Part shown: positions 1-12,190 of the stretch, one piece after another
How the letters are laid out: each line of letters begins with the position of its first letter
Numbering within the stretch: position 1 is the stretch's first letter
Assembly (NCBI GenBank): GCA_030522415.1
Contig: CM060113.1
Coordinates: 1,630,059 to 1,694,058, forward strand
Source: Channallabes apus
Lineage: Eukaryota > Chordata > Actinopteri > Siluriformes > Clariidae
DNA: 64,000 nucleotides
Reading direction: 5' to 3'
The notes under the pieces: generated by a model
Seen by the model: the letters and a program-made list of their open reading frames with translations, nothing else
The model's database searches: none
What the model was told of the DNA's origin: nothing
Position numbers and translations under genes: made by a program

Positions 1-74
1 ATAAAACATCATGTGCAGTAATAACATAAGATATGTTCAGGAACATACACAAAAAATATTAGTGAAAAAAAAAA

Positions 75-115
<41 letters not shown>
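75..115. repeat. (ATCT)n microsatellite
   Basis: About ten uninterrupted copies of the tetranucleotide ATCT follow a short A-run. Translation through it gives only a low-complexity S-I-Y-L repeat, so no coding role is assigned. Confidence 0.95.
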
Positions 116-231
116 ATGTGCTTTGGGATGCCAATAATTATGCCAATAAATATACCTAAACACCATGAGGTGGGAAAAAGTGTTTTTCCAACAAAAATGA
201 TGTATGGCAAAATTATTGGCACCAAAGCATA

Positions 232-2386
232 GTTAATTTGTATTTATTTCTTGTTTGTTTGTTGTGTGTCCATTATAAACCATGTCCGTCTATCCAACTG
301 TTTCAGGTGTTTTTATAGTACGCGCTTCTATTGCACCAGATTTTAAGAGAAAAGAACAGAAAAGAAACTTAGATTTTTCTTTTAAACTTTAAAAGTGAGA
401 ATAAAGAGGGAGACGGGTGAGGGAGCGAGTGTTTATAGCTGCTATATCATCAGTGACAACAGGAAGTGACTTATTTCACAGACCATTAGATGTACAAAAA
501 AATATTTGACATGTTCTTTAGTAAATAAATAACTATAACTTTTTGTAAGATGCTGTGGTTTTAGAGGAATAAGACATACAGGGACATGATCTTAGAGGAA
601 AATAATCAACATTGTAGCAGCGTAACAGTGTCCCGCTTGGTTACGCCGCCGTGTCACTTAGTGTGCAGGTTTCTATTGGATTTAATATTTGCATCTGTTA
701 TAATAATGACCTTTACTATTAATTATTAAAGACGCTGATTCAGTGTGTTTGCTCGTGATGTTGTACGTGATGTTTGTTAGGATCTCAGGATCCATTTCTG
801 CAATTCTGTCACAAACGAAGTTATTGAGAAACGGCATCAAGCTCCATTAATTTTGCACGCGGCCATGCAGAGCTTGTGTAAGAGTCGCGGCTTAGCTCGC
901 AATTAAAAATTTCCTCATCTCCTCTCAGCATTAGTCATGGCTTCTCCTGTGCTTTGATGAGCGTTCCTGCACACTGCTCTCTTTCATGCCGTGTTTGCGC
1001 AGCCTGCAAAATAAATACCCCGCCTTCAAAGCTCGAACAAGAATCGGCAAAACCCCTTTAAGCGATCTGAAATCGCCTGGATGCGGTGAAGCTTTTCGGT
1101 GACAACTTTAATGAGCGAAACAAGTGTTTGAGCGCCGAGATTCAAAGCGAGAGGTCGAGGAGTTCTGATCGAGCCAAAGCCAGGAGCTGCCATGGCCGAG
1201 TGCGCCTGTAAAGCGGGAGTAAAGACCACCCCGCTGTGTTTGAGCTGTAAAGCCGTATCTTTAGCGCTAATGCTAGCTTATTGTCAGAGACTTCCCTGGC
1301 CTGGGATTCAATCTGACGCCACTGAAATATCCAGAGAATAAATAAAAAGAGGGAAACCCCCCGTATTCCTCACACTCCTTGAGTGGATCAGGACAGGATG
1401 AAGTGCACCGTTTTCCAAACGCTGGATTAGCAACACCTCTTTACGGGGTTTAAGGCTTAATCTCGCGTCTGACCGCGTGAAATAACGGACGGGGTTTTAA
1501 TCGACAGGGTTTAAGGGGCTTGCCGTGGTTTAAGTGCGCTGTAATGCGTGCGGTTTTCACATCAGGTCACCGCCTTGTGCAACACGACGATGTCGGCGAA
1601 ATAGCAAACAACACCCATGTGGGAAAACCTCGCCGTGTGTTTGTATTTGCACCTCAATTATGTAATTACTTCGTTAACACACACTGTCTGGGTTTCTCAG
1701 TGACTTTGGCGCCACTATGGCACCCGAATAATGTACAACAACCCTGACTGCTGCTCGCGAACCCGATGCAAACACGCGCTGCCTCCTCTGGTCTTTATTC
1801 AAAGAGCGCTACAAAAAGAGAAAAAGATCTTTTTTAGAAAAGAAGACATGTGATGTTAACCCAGACAGGACGCGTCCTTTTGTCTGCCTCCAGCACAGAC
1901 GACAGACAGACAGCAGAAAAGATTTGCAGACAATGAGCGCTACCTCATACACGCTTAAGCCTGGCCTTGGGCTGCGTTGCTCAATGACACGAGTGTTAGA
2001 CCGCGGTGTGATCTCCAGGCCTCCGTCAGACGTGTCAGCGCTTCTTTCTCTTCATGTCTTTCTGCATAAGACGAAGCACTTACACAAACAAGCGCTCAGG
2101 AAAAATACAACTGTGTGAATAAAATATCTAATCTCTGATTAATTATCGAAATAAGTGATTAATTGGTTTTATTTATTAATTTGTTTGCTGGGATTGTGCA
2201 CTCTCTGAACAAATATTTAATATTTTGTTATTTAATTTAAAATTAATATTATTTGTTTTTTATATTTTTTGTCACAATAAAAAAAGACTAATTAACAGTT
2301 ATATGTACTTATTTATATTATTCCACATTACCTTAAGAGATTATTCCTGTATTTACAATATTCTTGTTTTGTTTGTTTATTTGTTC
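232..2386. other. Intergenic, no gene recognised
   Basis: Mixed-composition spacer. The part from about 600 to 1760 is less AT-rich and contains CpGs. Only short open frames without recognisable domains are present, and no splice-bounded exon could be argued. Conserved non-coding DNA cannot be excluded by eye. Confidence 0.5.
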
Positions 2387-2465
2387 ATTAAATCAGAATC
2401 AGCAAGAACTTTATTACCAAGTAAGTTTGGACATATGAGGAATTTGATTTGGTGACAGAAGATTC
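2387..2465. repeat. Fragment of a dispersed fish repeat (LINE/SINE tail-like)
   Basis: The stretch has the pattern of a very common fish repeat tail: an AATCAGAATCAGC-like start, a CTTTATTACCAAGTAAG core and a GGAATTTGATTTGGTGAC end. I recognise it from general knowledge of fish genomes and assign no exact family. It is about 80 bp and heavily diverged. Confidence 0.5.
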
Positions 2466-3510
2466 CAGAGACGACACAGAAACAGAACAAAACAAATAAA
2501 TATACATGGGGAAATGTGTAAATAATTTATTTTTTAATTAAGTGGAAAACCTTGCTTGTTTTCTGTTTTAGATTTTTGTTTTAGCTACTTCCATCAACTG
2601 TGTTTTATTTTTCAATCTTTTTTATTTCTCACATAATTTGCCACATAGCAATAAAATGAACATCAATAAGCATTCAATCATATATCATATGACGCATTAC
2701 AAATAATAGAAAATATAATAATAATAATAATAATTGTTCTATTATTTATTTTTAATATATTATGCATTACACACATTTAAACACTTTTACACACAATCAT
2801 TACATAATTGTATAATATTTATCTGATATTTAATTATTATCAGGGGCATTTTATTCCTGTAAGTTAAAGAACATTCAACATAATTTTTGTTTATATTTAT
2901 TTATTGATTTATTGTAACATGGCTTGATGAATGGACAATTATAAAAGTATAATAATGTCTTTATAATTTTTTTTCTTTCTCTATGTCTTTGTTTTGTATA
3001 TTTTTCTATGTGTCTTTATAAAGGTTTTTTGCTTCATTAAACTGTTTCTATTCAAAATTGTCTTGGATTTACTTACAACTTATTAAATATGTAACGATAA
3101 TGCTAAGAAAATTTCTTTTTAATAGATCACAAAAGCATCTTACTTCACTGTTCAACAGAATGGGAATAAAATTGGACATGTTGTCAAACCCTGTGGGATT
3201 CCTTATCTCGCTTTTAACAGTCAGAACACGATTAAACTTAATACACGTTGAATATACAAATTAAATTGTACATGTGTGAAAATGAGTGTAGAATGTGCAA
3301 TGATTTATTGTCATAATCTTATAATGCTCAAGTCTACCGTCACGACAAACACATATTAACAAAGGCACTTGTTACAATGTAAACAGTTTAATATATCACT
3401 AATTAACAATTACGATGCTTTTTCATAGCTAAAGGTGAATTCTGGAATTTCTGTGGAAGTAGAGCATCGACCCTGTGAGTAAATAGATATACTCTCTACT
3501 GAATGGTACA
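2466..3510. other. AT-rich intergenic spacer
   Basis: Very AT-rich sequence with short AAT and ATT runs. Open frames are under 70 codons and resemble nothing known. No feature is supported. Confidence 0.5.
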
Positions 3511-3523
3511 ATGTGTGTGTACA

Positions 3524-3565
<42 letters not shown>
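3511..3565. repeat. (TG)n microsatellite
   Basis: A TG run broken once by ACAGTA, then about 20 uninterrupted TG copies. Confidence 0.95.
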
Positions 3566-3567
<2 letters not shown>

Positions 3568-5139
3568 AACACACTAAGGGATTTCCGCTCTACAAATATG
3601 GAACGTTTCTCCCTCAGGTGGTCCTTCCGGTCTTCCTTGCACTTTTAAATCCCTGAGAGCAAACACCAGCATTTGCTTAATATCATCGTTTCAGCCGCAA
3701 AACACACACGAGCGCAAAATGTCATACAAAGTTAAAATATCTTAAAGTCAAACAAGCCAAGGTGGAGAGATTAGCATGTGTGTGCATGAAGAAAAAAATA
3801 TCATATTTTTATGAATCATAAAAATTGAGGAAATTATTTAATGAGGACGAGGTTCCTGCTGTGAAAAGCAAAAAACTTCTAATGTCTAATAACATCGCCA
3901 TTTACAATACTTATAGAAGCTAGTGCTCCATGACACTTTCTCTCCTCTTCTCTCATCACATGATGTATATTTTCCCAGCTGTTCTTTCTTTTTTATTTTC
4001 AGATCAATTTCATCCACAAACACGTCTTTTAAAGTCCGACCCCGACCCCCTCCCCCTTTTCAATTCAAACGTTAGCTTCTTTAATTAGCATGAGGGCTTT
4101 CCTATTGTGTGTCCCGCATGGGGAGACGAGCTAAACTCTAAAAACAAACAGAGTCATGCTGGCTTCCCGTCGCCTCCTTTCTTCTCATTCTGTTCATCTC
4201 GCCTGGCCGGTGGCAGAGAGCAGCAGACGGGGCCGCACATGGGCTGAGCAAACACTCATAATTGCATCAGATGCCCGTCCTGAAAACGGGTAATGCCTCC
4301 AAAATCCTGTTGTAAAAACAAAACAAAAAAAAAAAAAAGAGAAAAAAAATTTCAATGCTAACAAATGATCTTAACCACTCAGGGGAAGTGCTAGTGGCAA
4401 TTTAGCTCTTGTTTTATTCTCATGAGTGTCAGATGATTTATTACAACAAAAAAAATCAAGACTTCAGAATGATCTTTTAAGTAAATCTATATTAAGCTAG
4501 TTTCCCAGCTTTTTCTTCATCTTATTAGTGAACAAACATTTTGCAAAGACTTTTCCATATTTAAACGGCTAATACCCCAAACCTCATGCCAAAGCTAACA
4601 CAAATCCCCCAGAACACAAGCGTCCCGCTGCATGTGTAAGAACTCAGTTATTATTACTAATTATTATTATTATTATTACTATTATTATTAGCCAGAGCAA
4701 AGTGCAAAGGCTAAGAGGTCAGCGGTAATCCACTGCCGCGGCCCTCCAGTGCAAACCATTGCGGCGGTGAAAAGGTTTCCGGGCCCTGTATTGTGTTTGT
4801 AAAGGAGCTTTTAATTTGTGTGGTCCAGGGGTTAGTGTCATCGAAGATAAACACAAACCCACATCCTTTCTCTGATTACGGCTTTAGCGGGTCCTCTGGA
4901 GCTCAGCTCGGAAAAGCACGGCTTATGTCTGCGCTATCGGAGCTCGAGTAAAGCTAAGCACAAGGACACTCGCTAGACACGCTGGATCTCCACGCCGCTC
5001 TCTTCTCCAGATTTATTACGCCGTTCTCCAGATCCACGCCGCGTGTCGCTGCTTTAGCTGTTCAGGCTATAAACTTATAACCGATTCAGATATTTAAAAA
5101 AGATATATGTATACAACATATGAATATCTGATGAAATCT
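3566..5139. other. Intergenic, no gene recognised
   Basis: Spacer with a long A-rich run near 4318-4348 and short ATT repeats near 4655-4690. No open frame with a recognisable domain and no mobile-element end was seen. Confidence 0.5.
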
Positions 5140-5450
5140 TGCTCTCTGATTGGTTGAATAGTTCTCTAAAACAGCAGCTCTGACATTAGCACAGGTTTAT
5201 TATATTAATGCGCTAGCTCTGGTGCATTATCCATAGCAGTTTCCATAGCAACAGCTCATACATACTGTAGGGATGAAGAATGAGTTACCGTACATGGTGA
5301 CCTTTCCTCTATGGAAGGAGTCTCCAGTGTCAGAGTGTTAATAGCTGCTATGTAATATAAGTCTCAACAGGATCTATGTTCTAACAGTAAATTATAAAGT
5401 GTGTTATTCCTAATATAGACAGTAAATTTGTGTTGACAAATGGAGGTGGT
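5140..5450 (+). repeat. Dispersed repeat family A, copy 1
   Basis: This stretch shares an ordered set of blocks with 38450-38690 and, in reverse orientation, with about 13560-13760. The blocks are a CTGATTGGT-like start, then ACAGCAGCTCTGACA, then a TTTC(C/T)ATAGCAACAGCTCAT block, then a GTCTCCAGTGTCAG-like end. The match in order over roughly 200-300 bp indicates one ancestral repeat, probably a small non-autonomous DNA element. The family is not named. Confidence 0.55.
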
Positions 5451-6397
5451 GTTACAGGACATGCAGTTTATTTTTTTGTTGAATTCTTTGTTTTGTGTGT
5501 TTACTCTTATGTTAATAAATCTTATGTCAATAAGTAAAATTAATTAATATAAAGAATGACCATACAGTAGCTTTATTATTTATATAACAGCAGGACAGAT
5601 TTAGTGAAGTGAAGAAATTTTTTAACATTAGAAAAGATTTACAAAAAAGTAAAAAATAAAAAAAACCTGACAACACAGCCAAGTATTGGTACTCGGGCCG
5701 TTTCCGAATCAGAAAGGAAAGGCGCGGGTATGAACAGACGAGTGCTGGTTTCTGGCTGAGGATGCCACCCATCCTGCTCGGAGCTCAGGGGGATTTGGGT
5801 TCTAATCCCCACGTCTCTTAGTTCCCGCCCAAAAATCTGCCCCAACAGGCCCCTTCTGCTGCCTGGGAAGGAGAACTCCCCGAGGCTGAGGAGACCCGAC
5901 GCCGGAAAAACACCCAACAGGGCTGCTGTCAATCATCCTGAAGAGAGCTGTGTGTGGTTAAAGGTGCTGATGGAGTTCTGAAGTGTGAGTCAGCACGAAA
6001 GAAAACAAAGGATTGGCCCCGTGCGTGGGCCGAACGCTAAAACACCAGGCTTTGGCAACGCTACTGAACGACAGCGTGGCTAACTCGCTGCACGTGGGTG
6101 GGCGAGCGAGACTGAGATCTCACACGGCCAGTGTACGTCTCCACCCTGCGCCTCAGCGCTAATCCGAAGCTAATCGGCTGTGAATCATGCCTATTGCTGC
6201 TAATGGACAAATCTGAATGTTTGGACAATGTTATGATCATAACCGAGGGCGTGCCGGATTAGCGGCAAAAAACATAATGTAACGTAAAAAACCCCAAATG
6301 TAAACATTATAGACCATGACATGTCTAACGCCTGGTCTGGCTGATGGCGCAATTTTGAGATAATATTTACAGGAACTGAGAGCCGAGGACACAGAGA
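5451..6397. other. Intergenic, no gene recognised
   Basis: Moderately GC-rich around 5680-6180. Overlapping minus-strand open frames of 81 and 97 codons lack domains and are not convincing genes. No transposon ends were seen. Confidence 0.45.
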
Positions 6398-6533
6398 ATA
6401 ATAATAATAATAATAATAATAATTTTATATAGTAATAAATATATGATTGTGTAAATATATGTACATTTATATTTATTATTAGTAATAATAGTACTACTAC
6501 TACTTAATAATAATTAATTATTTAAATGTTACC

Positions 6534-6575
<42 letters not shown>
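6398..6575. repeat. (AAT)n and (ATT)n microsatellites
   Basis: An AAT run at about 6398-6423 and a longer ATT run at about 6535-6575 flank AT-rich sequence. They are complementary trinucleotide arrays about 110 bp apart and could pair as a hairpin. Confidence 0.9.
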
Positions 6576-6848
6576 GTGAGGGTGATGATGTTGGCCACAT
6601 GATGGCGCTCAGTTCAAGCTAAGCAGGTGAACCCAGAGGACAGAAAACAGATAATCCAGACACTGGAGAGAAACAAAACTCTAAAATAATTTTATTTATG
6701 AGTGTTCCTGCATTCCTGGTCCCAGATCAGTGAATTCAGTCCTACTCGAAATATCTGTGGCCTTTTGACTTCTTCTTTTTTTTAGAAAAAAAAAAAAACA
6801 CAAACAGAAGAGCGAAATATTTAACTGGCTCGTGTTTTATACTTTTTC

Positions 6849-6964
6849 CAGAGAGAGCGAGAGAGAGAGAGAGGGAGCGAGAGAGAGGGAGAGAGAGAGG
6901 GAGAGAGAGAGGGAGCGAGAGAGAGGGAGAGAGAGAGAGAGAGAGAGAGGGAGCGAGAGAGAGG

Positions 6965-6999
<35 letters not shown>

Positions 7000-7127
7000 A
7001 GAGAGAGGGAGAGAGAGAGAGAGAGAGGGAGAGAGAGAGAGGGAGAGAGAGAGAGAGAGGGAGAGAGGGAGAGAGAGAGAGGGAGAGAGGGAGAGAAGGG
7101 AGAGAGAGGGAGAGAGAGAGAGAGAGG

Positions 7128-7158
<31 letters not shown>

Positions 7159-7159
7159 G

Positions 7160-7190
<31 letters not shown>
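6849..7190. repeat. 340 bp polypurine GA/GGGA tract
   Basis: Almost every base on the plus strand is G or A, as GAGA with periodic GGGAGA units and a few GAGCGAGA variants. The arginine/glutamate and serine/leucine frames on the two strands are artefacts of this composition. Long mirror-symmetric polypurine tracts are known to be able to form triplex (H-) DNA. Confidence 0.95.
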
Positions 7191-7278
7191 GATTAAAGGC
7201 TCGGCATTGAGCTCCAGGCCGCAGTGAGTTACAGCTTCATGCTGCAAATAAAGATGTGCTTAAAAATCTTTATCCTGG

Positions 7279-7279
<1 letters not shown>

Positions 7280-7339
<60 letters not shown>
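7280..7339. repeat. (CA)n microsatellite
   Basis: About 30 perfect CA copies lie 90 bp after the GA tract. A second short TG run lies at about 7427-7454 and a CA run at about 7595-7616. Confidence 0.95.
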
Positions 7340-7699
7340 AAAAAAGAAAGAAATCAGGGAATTTTATGGCTTTGTAAAAATAGTAATAAATCCCAGTGTC
7401 CCTGGATCACAATCAGGCCTCAACCATGTGCGTGTGTGTGTGTGTGTGTGTGTGAGAGATGAATCTCTGTGTTAGAAACTTGGCTTATGATTGGAAAATT
7501 TATGATGTTATTTTTTTTTTATAGAAAAAGGAAGAATCTAAAAAAAAGCAAATGTAAAACGCGTGCTTGTGCGCTGGAGCTACGAGGCTAAGAATACACA
7601 CACACACACACACACATCATCATCATCAGTACAACAGGACAGGGTCACAGAGACGTGTGCGATCTGCACCAGGATCAGTATCAGTTAGCTAGGAGGCGT

Positions 7700-7940
7700 G
7701 GCCTAGGGTCTAAAGGCGGAGCTTGGACAGGGCACCAATCCATCACAGGGCACACACACACACATACACACAATTTGGGAACGCCAATTAGCCTAACCTG
7801 CATATCTTTGGACTATGGAAGGAAACCCACCAATCACGTGTAGAACATATAAACTCCATGCACACAGAGATGAGAATCGAACCCGGACCCTGAAGGTGCG
7901 GGGCGACAGTGCTAACCACTACACCACCGCGCCGCCGCAG
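7700..7940 (-). mobile_element. tRNA-derived SINE, copy 1
   Basis: Read on the minus strand, the right end begins with a GGCGGCGCGGTGGTG-like head. It contains a TAGTGGTTAGC box A (complement of 7911-7920) and a GGTTCGATTC box B (complement near 7874-7886), about 35 bp apart as in a tRNA internal RNA polymerase III promoter. The tRNA-unrelated body reaches a GGCACCAATCCATCACAGGG segment (plus strand) near 7730, with a short CA run inside. The same head occurs at about 30316-30440. This is a non-coding, LINE-dependent retroposon. The distal end is uncertain. Confidence 0.75.
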
Positions 7941-8221
7941 GACTATTCATTTTAACTTTTATAGAAAATATATTTTTATCGGAAATATATTGCTGAAATG
8001 TACAACAATATGCAGTAAACCACGAACATATTATAAATTATATTACTAATCATAAACAAAAAACTATATTTTACAACAATTTAACAATTTTCTAAATATA
8101 CAATGACATTTTATATTTTATATATTGAATTAAAACTAAGTAGGTTGTTTTGTGGTGTAGGATAAACCTGTAATATGTTATTAAACTGTTGCCTATGAGC
8201 TTGTGTAACTTGTTAACAATT
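7941..8221. other. AT-rich spacer
   Basis: AT-rich sequence between the SINE and a short hexamer repeat. Nothing is recognised in it. Confidence 0.5.
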
Positions 8222-8274
8222 TTAGCATTAGCATCAGCATTAGCGTCAGCATTAGCGTTAGCATTAGCGTTAGC
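8222..8274. repeat. Hexamer repeat TTAGCA/TTAGCG
   Basis: About eight tandem copies of a TTAGC(A/G)-type hexamer with single-base variants. It superficially resembles a telomeric hexamer but has C in place of G. Confidence 0.85.
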
Positions 8275-8399
8275 AGAATTGGACACCTGGGCATTTTCAG
8301 ATAAAATGGACATCGAGTTTCTGTCTGAACTTCAGCTTTAGTTACAACAGCAGATTTTCATGTGAGTGTACAACACATGTATTTTAAGCTTTCTTGAGC

Positions 8400-8400
<1 letters not shown>

Positions 8401-8452
<52 letters not shown>

Positions 8453-8551
8453 CAAACAAAAACCACAGAGGCTTAGACACTCATTCCTTCGAATCATCAA
8501 AAAGCAAATTGCAGCTTCTGAGTAAAGTGATGTGTCTAAACAGGTCTCTAT

Positions 8552-8607
<56 letters not shown>
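8401..8607. repeat. Opposed (GT)n and (CA)n microsatellites
   Basis: A GT run of about 24 copies (8401-8449) and a CA run of about 27 copies (8553-8607) are separated by 103 bp. Being complementary, they form a potential inverted repeat. The HTHT/CVCV frames across them are not genes. Confidence 0.95.
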
Positions 8608-8612
<5 letters not shown>

Positions 8613-8719
8613 TGTGAAGAAAGCTTCAAATAGGTGAGTCCCCGCTAGTGTTTAATTTCTCTTACGCTTTGTGGACGATCTGCAGAAACTGTGTGCACAC
8701 AATCAAGCAGATTAATATA

Positions 8720-9081
8720 ACCCCCCCCCCCCCCATATTTTTCCTCTCCTGTCATGTCTGATTTCTGATTGGCTCACCTCCCGCCTCCCGCCTCCCACCT
8801 GTCCCCTTGTAGCTGTTGCTTTCTACTGTAAGCTAAATGACGCTAATTTTATCCGCATTAGGGGGATTAATTATCATCACGGCTTCCTGCGCTGAGAGCG
8901 CCGTCTTCAAAGGAAGCGACATGTTCATGAGTTTGTGAAAAGTTTGAAATGCAAACAATACATTTAAATATAATTAGCGTCTCCTCATTATAGACAAAAC
9001 AAGACAAAAATCTCGCACAAGTTTTAGCAGGGGTAATAAGCTCCCCCCCCCCATAACCCCCTATACCCCCCCCCCCCCCCC
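8720..9081. repeat. Poly-C tracts
   Basis: Homopolymeric C runs occur at about 8721-8734, 9043-9052 and 9066-9081 within otherwise unassigned sequence. They are candidate slippage sites and possible sequencing or assembly errors. Confidence 0.8.
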
Positions 9082-9314
9082 GCTGTCAGATGAAGCCCCT
9101 CTTTATCTTCTGTAAATATCTGTGAAATTGCCTGGCACCGAGGCTCCTCGCACCGTGAGCGTTAATTGAGACGTCAAGCGCAGATAGCACGAGTGTGCTG
9201 AATTTGAGTGTGCTGAGACTCCGAGGACTCTTTACACACTACACACGGATTAGGACGGATCCCGGGACGACGCGAACACACTGCGGGTCTCCGGTTCGGC
9301 ACCTCTCCTCCATC

Positions 9315-9898
9315 CGAGCTCCTCACACCGCCGAGCTCTTCACACCACCCAGCTCTTCACACCACTGAGCTCCTCACACCGCCGAGCTCTTCACACCACC
9401 CAGCTCTTCACACCACTGAGCTCTTCACACCAGCGAGCTCTTCACACCACCCAGCTCTTCACACCACTGAGCTCTTCACACCAGCGAGCTCTTCACACCA
9501 CCCAGCTCTTCACACCACTGAGCTCTTCACACCAGCGAGCTCTTCACACCACCCAGCTCTTCACACCGCTGAGCTCTTCACACCACCCAGCTCTTCACAC
9601 CACTGAGCTCTTCACACCACCCAGCTCTTCACACCGCCGAGCTCTTCACACCACCCAGCTCTTCACACCAGCGAGCTCTTCACACCACTGAGCTCTTCAC
9701 ACCACCCAGCTCTTCACACCGCCGAGCTCTTCACACCACCCAGCTCTTCACACCGCCCAGCTCTTCACACCATCCAGCTCTTCACACCATCCAGCTCTTC
9801 ACACCACCGAGCTCTTCACACCACCCAGCTCTTCACACCACCCAGCTCTTCACACCATCCAGCTCTTCACACCACCCAGCTCTTCACACCAGCGAGCG
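9315..9898. repeat. 17-bp minisatellite
   Basis: About 34 tandem copies of a 17-bp unit, AGCTCTTCACACCACCC, with variants ending ACTG, AGCG, GCCG or ATCC. Between about 9421 and 9560 three variants repeat in fixed order, giving a 51-bp higher-order period. No open frame uses it. Confidence 0.93.
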
Positions 9899-10200
9899 AA
9901 ACACTGAAACCCTGAAACATACTTACATATGAAAATAACTTACGATTTTGTATGTAAAGAGGAAACGGAAATCAGCTGGAGTTTGTGTATTTTTGTGATT
10001 CTCTCATTTCCATTCCTAATATTTTATTATCCAGTGTTAAAATATGTTAAATATTTTAAAACAAATCAGTAATATTTGTTTGTTTGTTAGTTTGAATATG
10101 ATGATATGAATCACTGATGATTAACAGTGTCTTTGTCTTTATTTGTCTCCCTCTCTCTCTTCACAAGACGTTGTCTCACTCCCTAATTGTTCCTATATTT
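9899..10200. other. AT-rich spacer
   Basis: Unique-looking AT-rich sequence between the 17-bp minisatellite and a CCAT repeat. Nothing is recognised. Confidence 0.5.
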
Positions 10201-10379
10201 TTTTCTATCCATCCATCCATCTGTCTCTCTCTCTTTCTCCATCTTTTGAGCCACATCACGCTGTCATCGGAATCTGTCTTCATCTCCCTGTGTCTCACTT
10301 TGTCTCCAAATGTCCTCATTTCTCTTCCTTCATCTTTTTCTCTTTCCATCCATCCATCCATCCATCCATCCATCCATCT
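10201..10379. repeat. (CCAT)n arrays with CT-rich spacer
   Basis: Short CCAT array at about 10206-10221 and a longer one at about 10346-10379, joined by pyrimidine-rich sequence. The serine/histidine/proline-rich frames over this stretch are compositional. Confidence 0.88.
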
Positions 10380-10483
10380 CTCTCTCTCTTTCTAATTACA
10401 CATTTCAATATGAATGGAGTCAATAAGGCAGAGGATTAGGGGCCAGTTAGATCCTAAATCCTGACTTGCCTTTGAAGTGCCGC

Positions 10484-10558
10484 TCTGTGTGTGTGTGTGT
10501 GTGTGTGTGTGCGATTACAAAGGCTGGAGGGAAAAGAAAACATGAGAAATGTATGTAT

Positions 10559-10592
<34 letters not shown>

Positions 10593-10673
10593 TAAAGAAA
10601 GAGAGAATTTTATAGAACAAAAATCCTGCCAAAAGTATTTGAAATAAAGAGCTTGAATATTTGTGAGACAGAA

Positions 10674-10705
<32 letters not shown>
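10484..10705. repeat. Three (GT)n microsatellites
   Basis: GT runs at about 10484-10511, 10551-10583 (followed by GAGAGA) and 10676-10705, all in the same orientation within 220 bp. Confidence 0.92.
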
Positions 10706-10706
<1 letters not shown>

Positions 10707-10709
10707 CAC

Positions 10710-12132
10710 CTGGCCCTTGTTGCTTGCTCTGTTTACTCATATGTGCTATTTAAACACAGAGAGTTGGTGAGGTTGGCGCGGCTGCAGCGGGCACCAGATG
10801 GCAGCGTGGAGGGAAGAGAGCAGAGAGATGGACAGAAGCGAAGGGACAGAAGTGGACGAGTTTCGTCTCAGCACACTCTCTGGCATCAAATCAGCACTTC
10901 ATGTTTGCTTCATTACACTAAAATACATTAAGTGGATTTACAGATTATTAAAATCACCGGTGTGTAGCTCACACACCTCACAGGTTTCCAGATTGTTCTT
11001 GAGCAGAAGTGTGAGAGGCGGCGCTTCCACTAGCGCCCAAATCACGGAGTCTCCAAGGGCTTTAGAGTCTCTGACTGAGAAATCAACTTCCACTCAGGAT
11101 TATTTACACTTTTTCAAATGTACTTACGTACAACCTGAATGCCCCTCTTTATACCCGAACTCTCCTTTACACCCCAGAGCTCGTCTTTACCCCTCTAATG
11201 TTCTCCTGTAAACCTTCCTTTTAAATCTAAGAGCTCTCCTTTACACCCAAACAGCCTTCTGTTACACCCAAGTTACCTCCTTTACACATAAACAACCCTC
11301 CTTTACACCTGGACATTTTTCTTTACATGTGAATCCGCTATTGTAGGTCTTAACTCTCCCACTTTCTAAACATTCAGCCTAATTTAGCAGAACATGCTTT
11401 TCCTCTTTAATGTAACAGAAAAGCAAAAAACAAGTTTAACTGAACAACATGGCATCCACACTCAATTCAATTACATTTTATTTGTTTAGCGCTTTTAACA
11501 ATTGTTTTAGTCAAACAAAATACTTTGCACAAAATATAAATCATGAATTGTGTACCTAAACAGATCATGTGTAATCTGCAATATTATATACAACAGTATC
11601 GTGCAAAATGCATAATTGTACCCAGTAAAGAGTGGGAATGAGTAACGTATTGAATTATTGTACCTGGTTAGAAACAGAACACACATGTACGGTACGGGAG
11701 TGTTGTGTTGGTGGGAACAGGATGCTGAAGAAGTGTCATGTGAACGTATATAAGTGTGAATCGTAGAAAAGACGAGAGCTTTTCCTCTGCAGAGAAACTT
11801 TGGCTGTATTCTGAAAAGAATAAAGTCTATTGGCCTCGACACCGATGGTCATTTTCGGTTATTCGTCCCTGAACTACTGTAGCCACAACAACTTACACAA
11901 TCAAAAGCGCATCACATTCATTATGCAGCAGTTCATATTTCATTCCTCAGACTGGACACTTCAGGTGATGTCACGCAAGAAACATGTGTTTACCTTCAGG
12001 ATCAGAACTGAGTGACCCTGAAACACGCGCCTGCTTCAGATAAACTCCTGAATTGACGTTAGATTTGAGTCACATGACCTGACAGCACCATGACCAGGGG
12101 CGGGGCTTGCTTGACTGACATGCCTTAATGTC
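10710..12132. other. Intergenic with weak repeat traces
   Basis: A 137-codon open frame at 10798-11211 has no recognisable domain and is judged chance. At about 11150-11320 a degenerate CTCCTTTACACCC motif recurs. At 11461-11515 there is a fragment of the AATTCAATT..TTTAGCGCTTTTAACAATTG repeat seen better at 14700-14945 and 55163-57030. Confidence 0.45.
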
Positions 12133-12190
12133 AATAATTCAATTCAATTCAATTAAATTTTATTTATGTAGCGCTTATAATTTACAAAAA
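12133..12190 (+). repeat. Fragment of dispersed repeat family B
   Basis: An (AATTC)n start followed by TTTTATTTATGTAGCGCTTATAA matches the terminal segment of the repeat at 55163-55365. Only the end is preserved. Confidence 0.5.

Noticed and set aside
6594..6610. Further CTCF-like motifs (CCACATGATGGCGCTC; also near 26448)
   Set aside because: Both differ from the consensus at key central positions, so they were not listed as sites.
6832..7247. Overlapping 131- and 136-codon frames on both strands
   Set aside because: Both are translations of the GA/GGGA tract with no complexity or domain.
7874..7920. Functional tRNA gene on the minus strand
   Set aside because: Box A and B are present but the sequence does not fold as a full tRNA and continues into a SINE body shared with 30316-30441.
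8222..8274. Interstitial telomere repeat
   Set aside because: The hexamer is TTAGC(A/G), not TTAGGG, and is only about eight units long.
10798..11211. 137-codon frame as a host exon
   Set aside because: No domain, no clear splice sites, and low-complexity neighbours.
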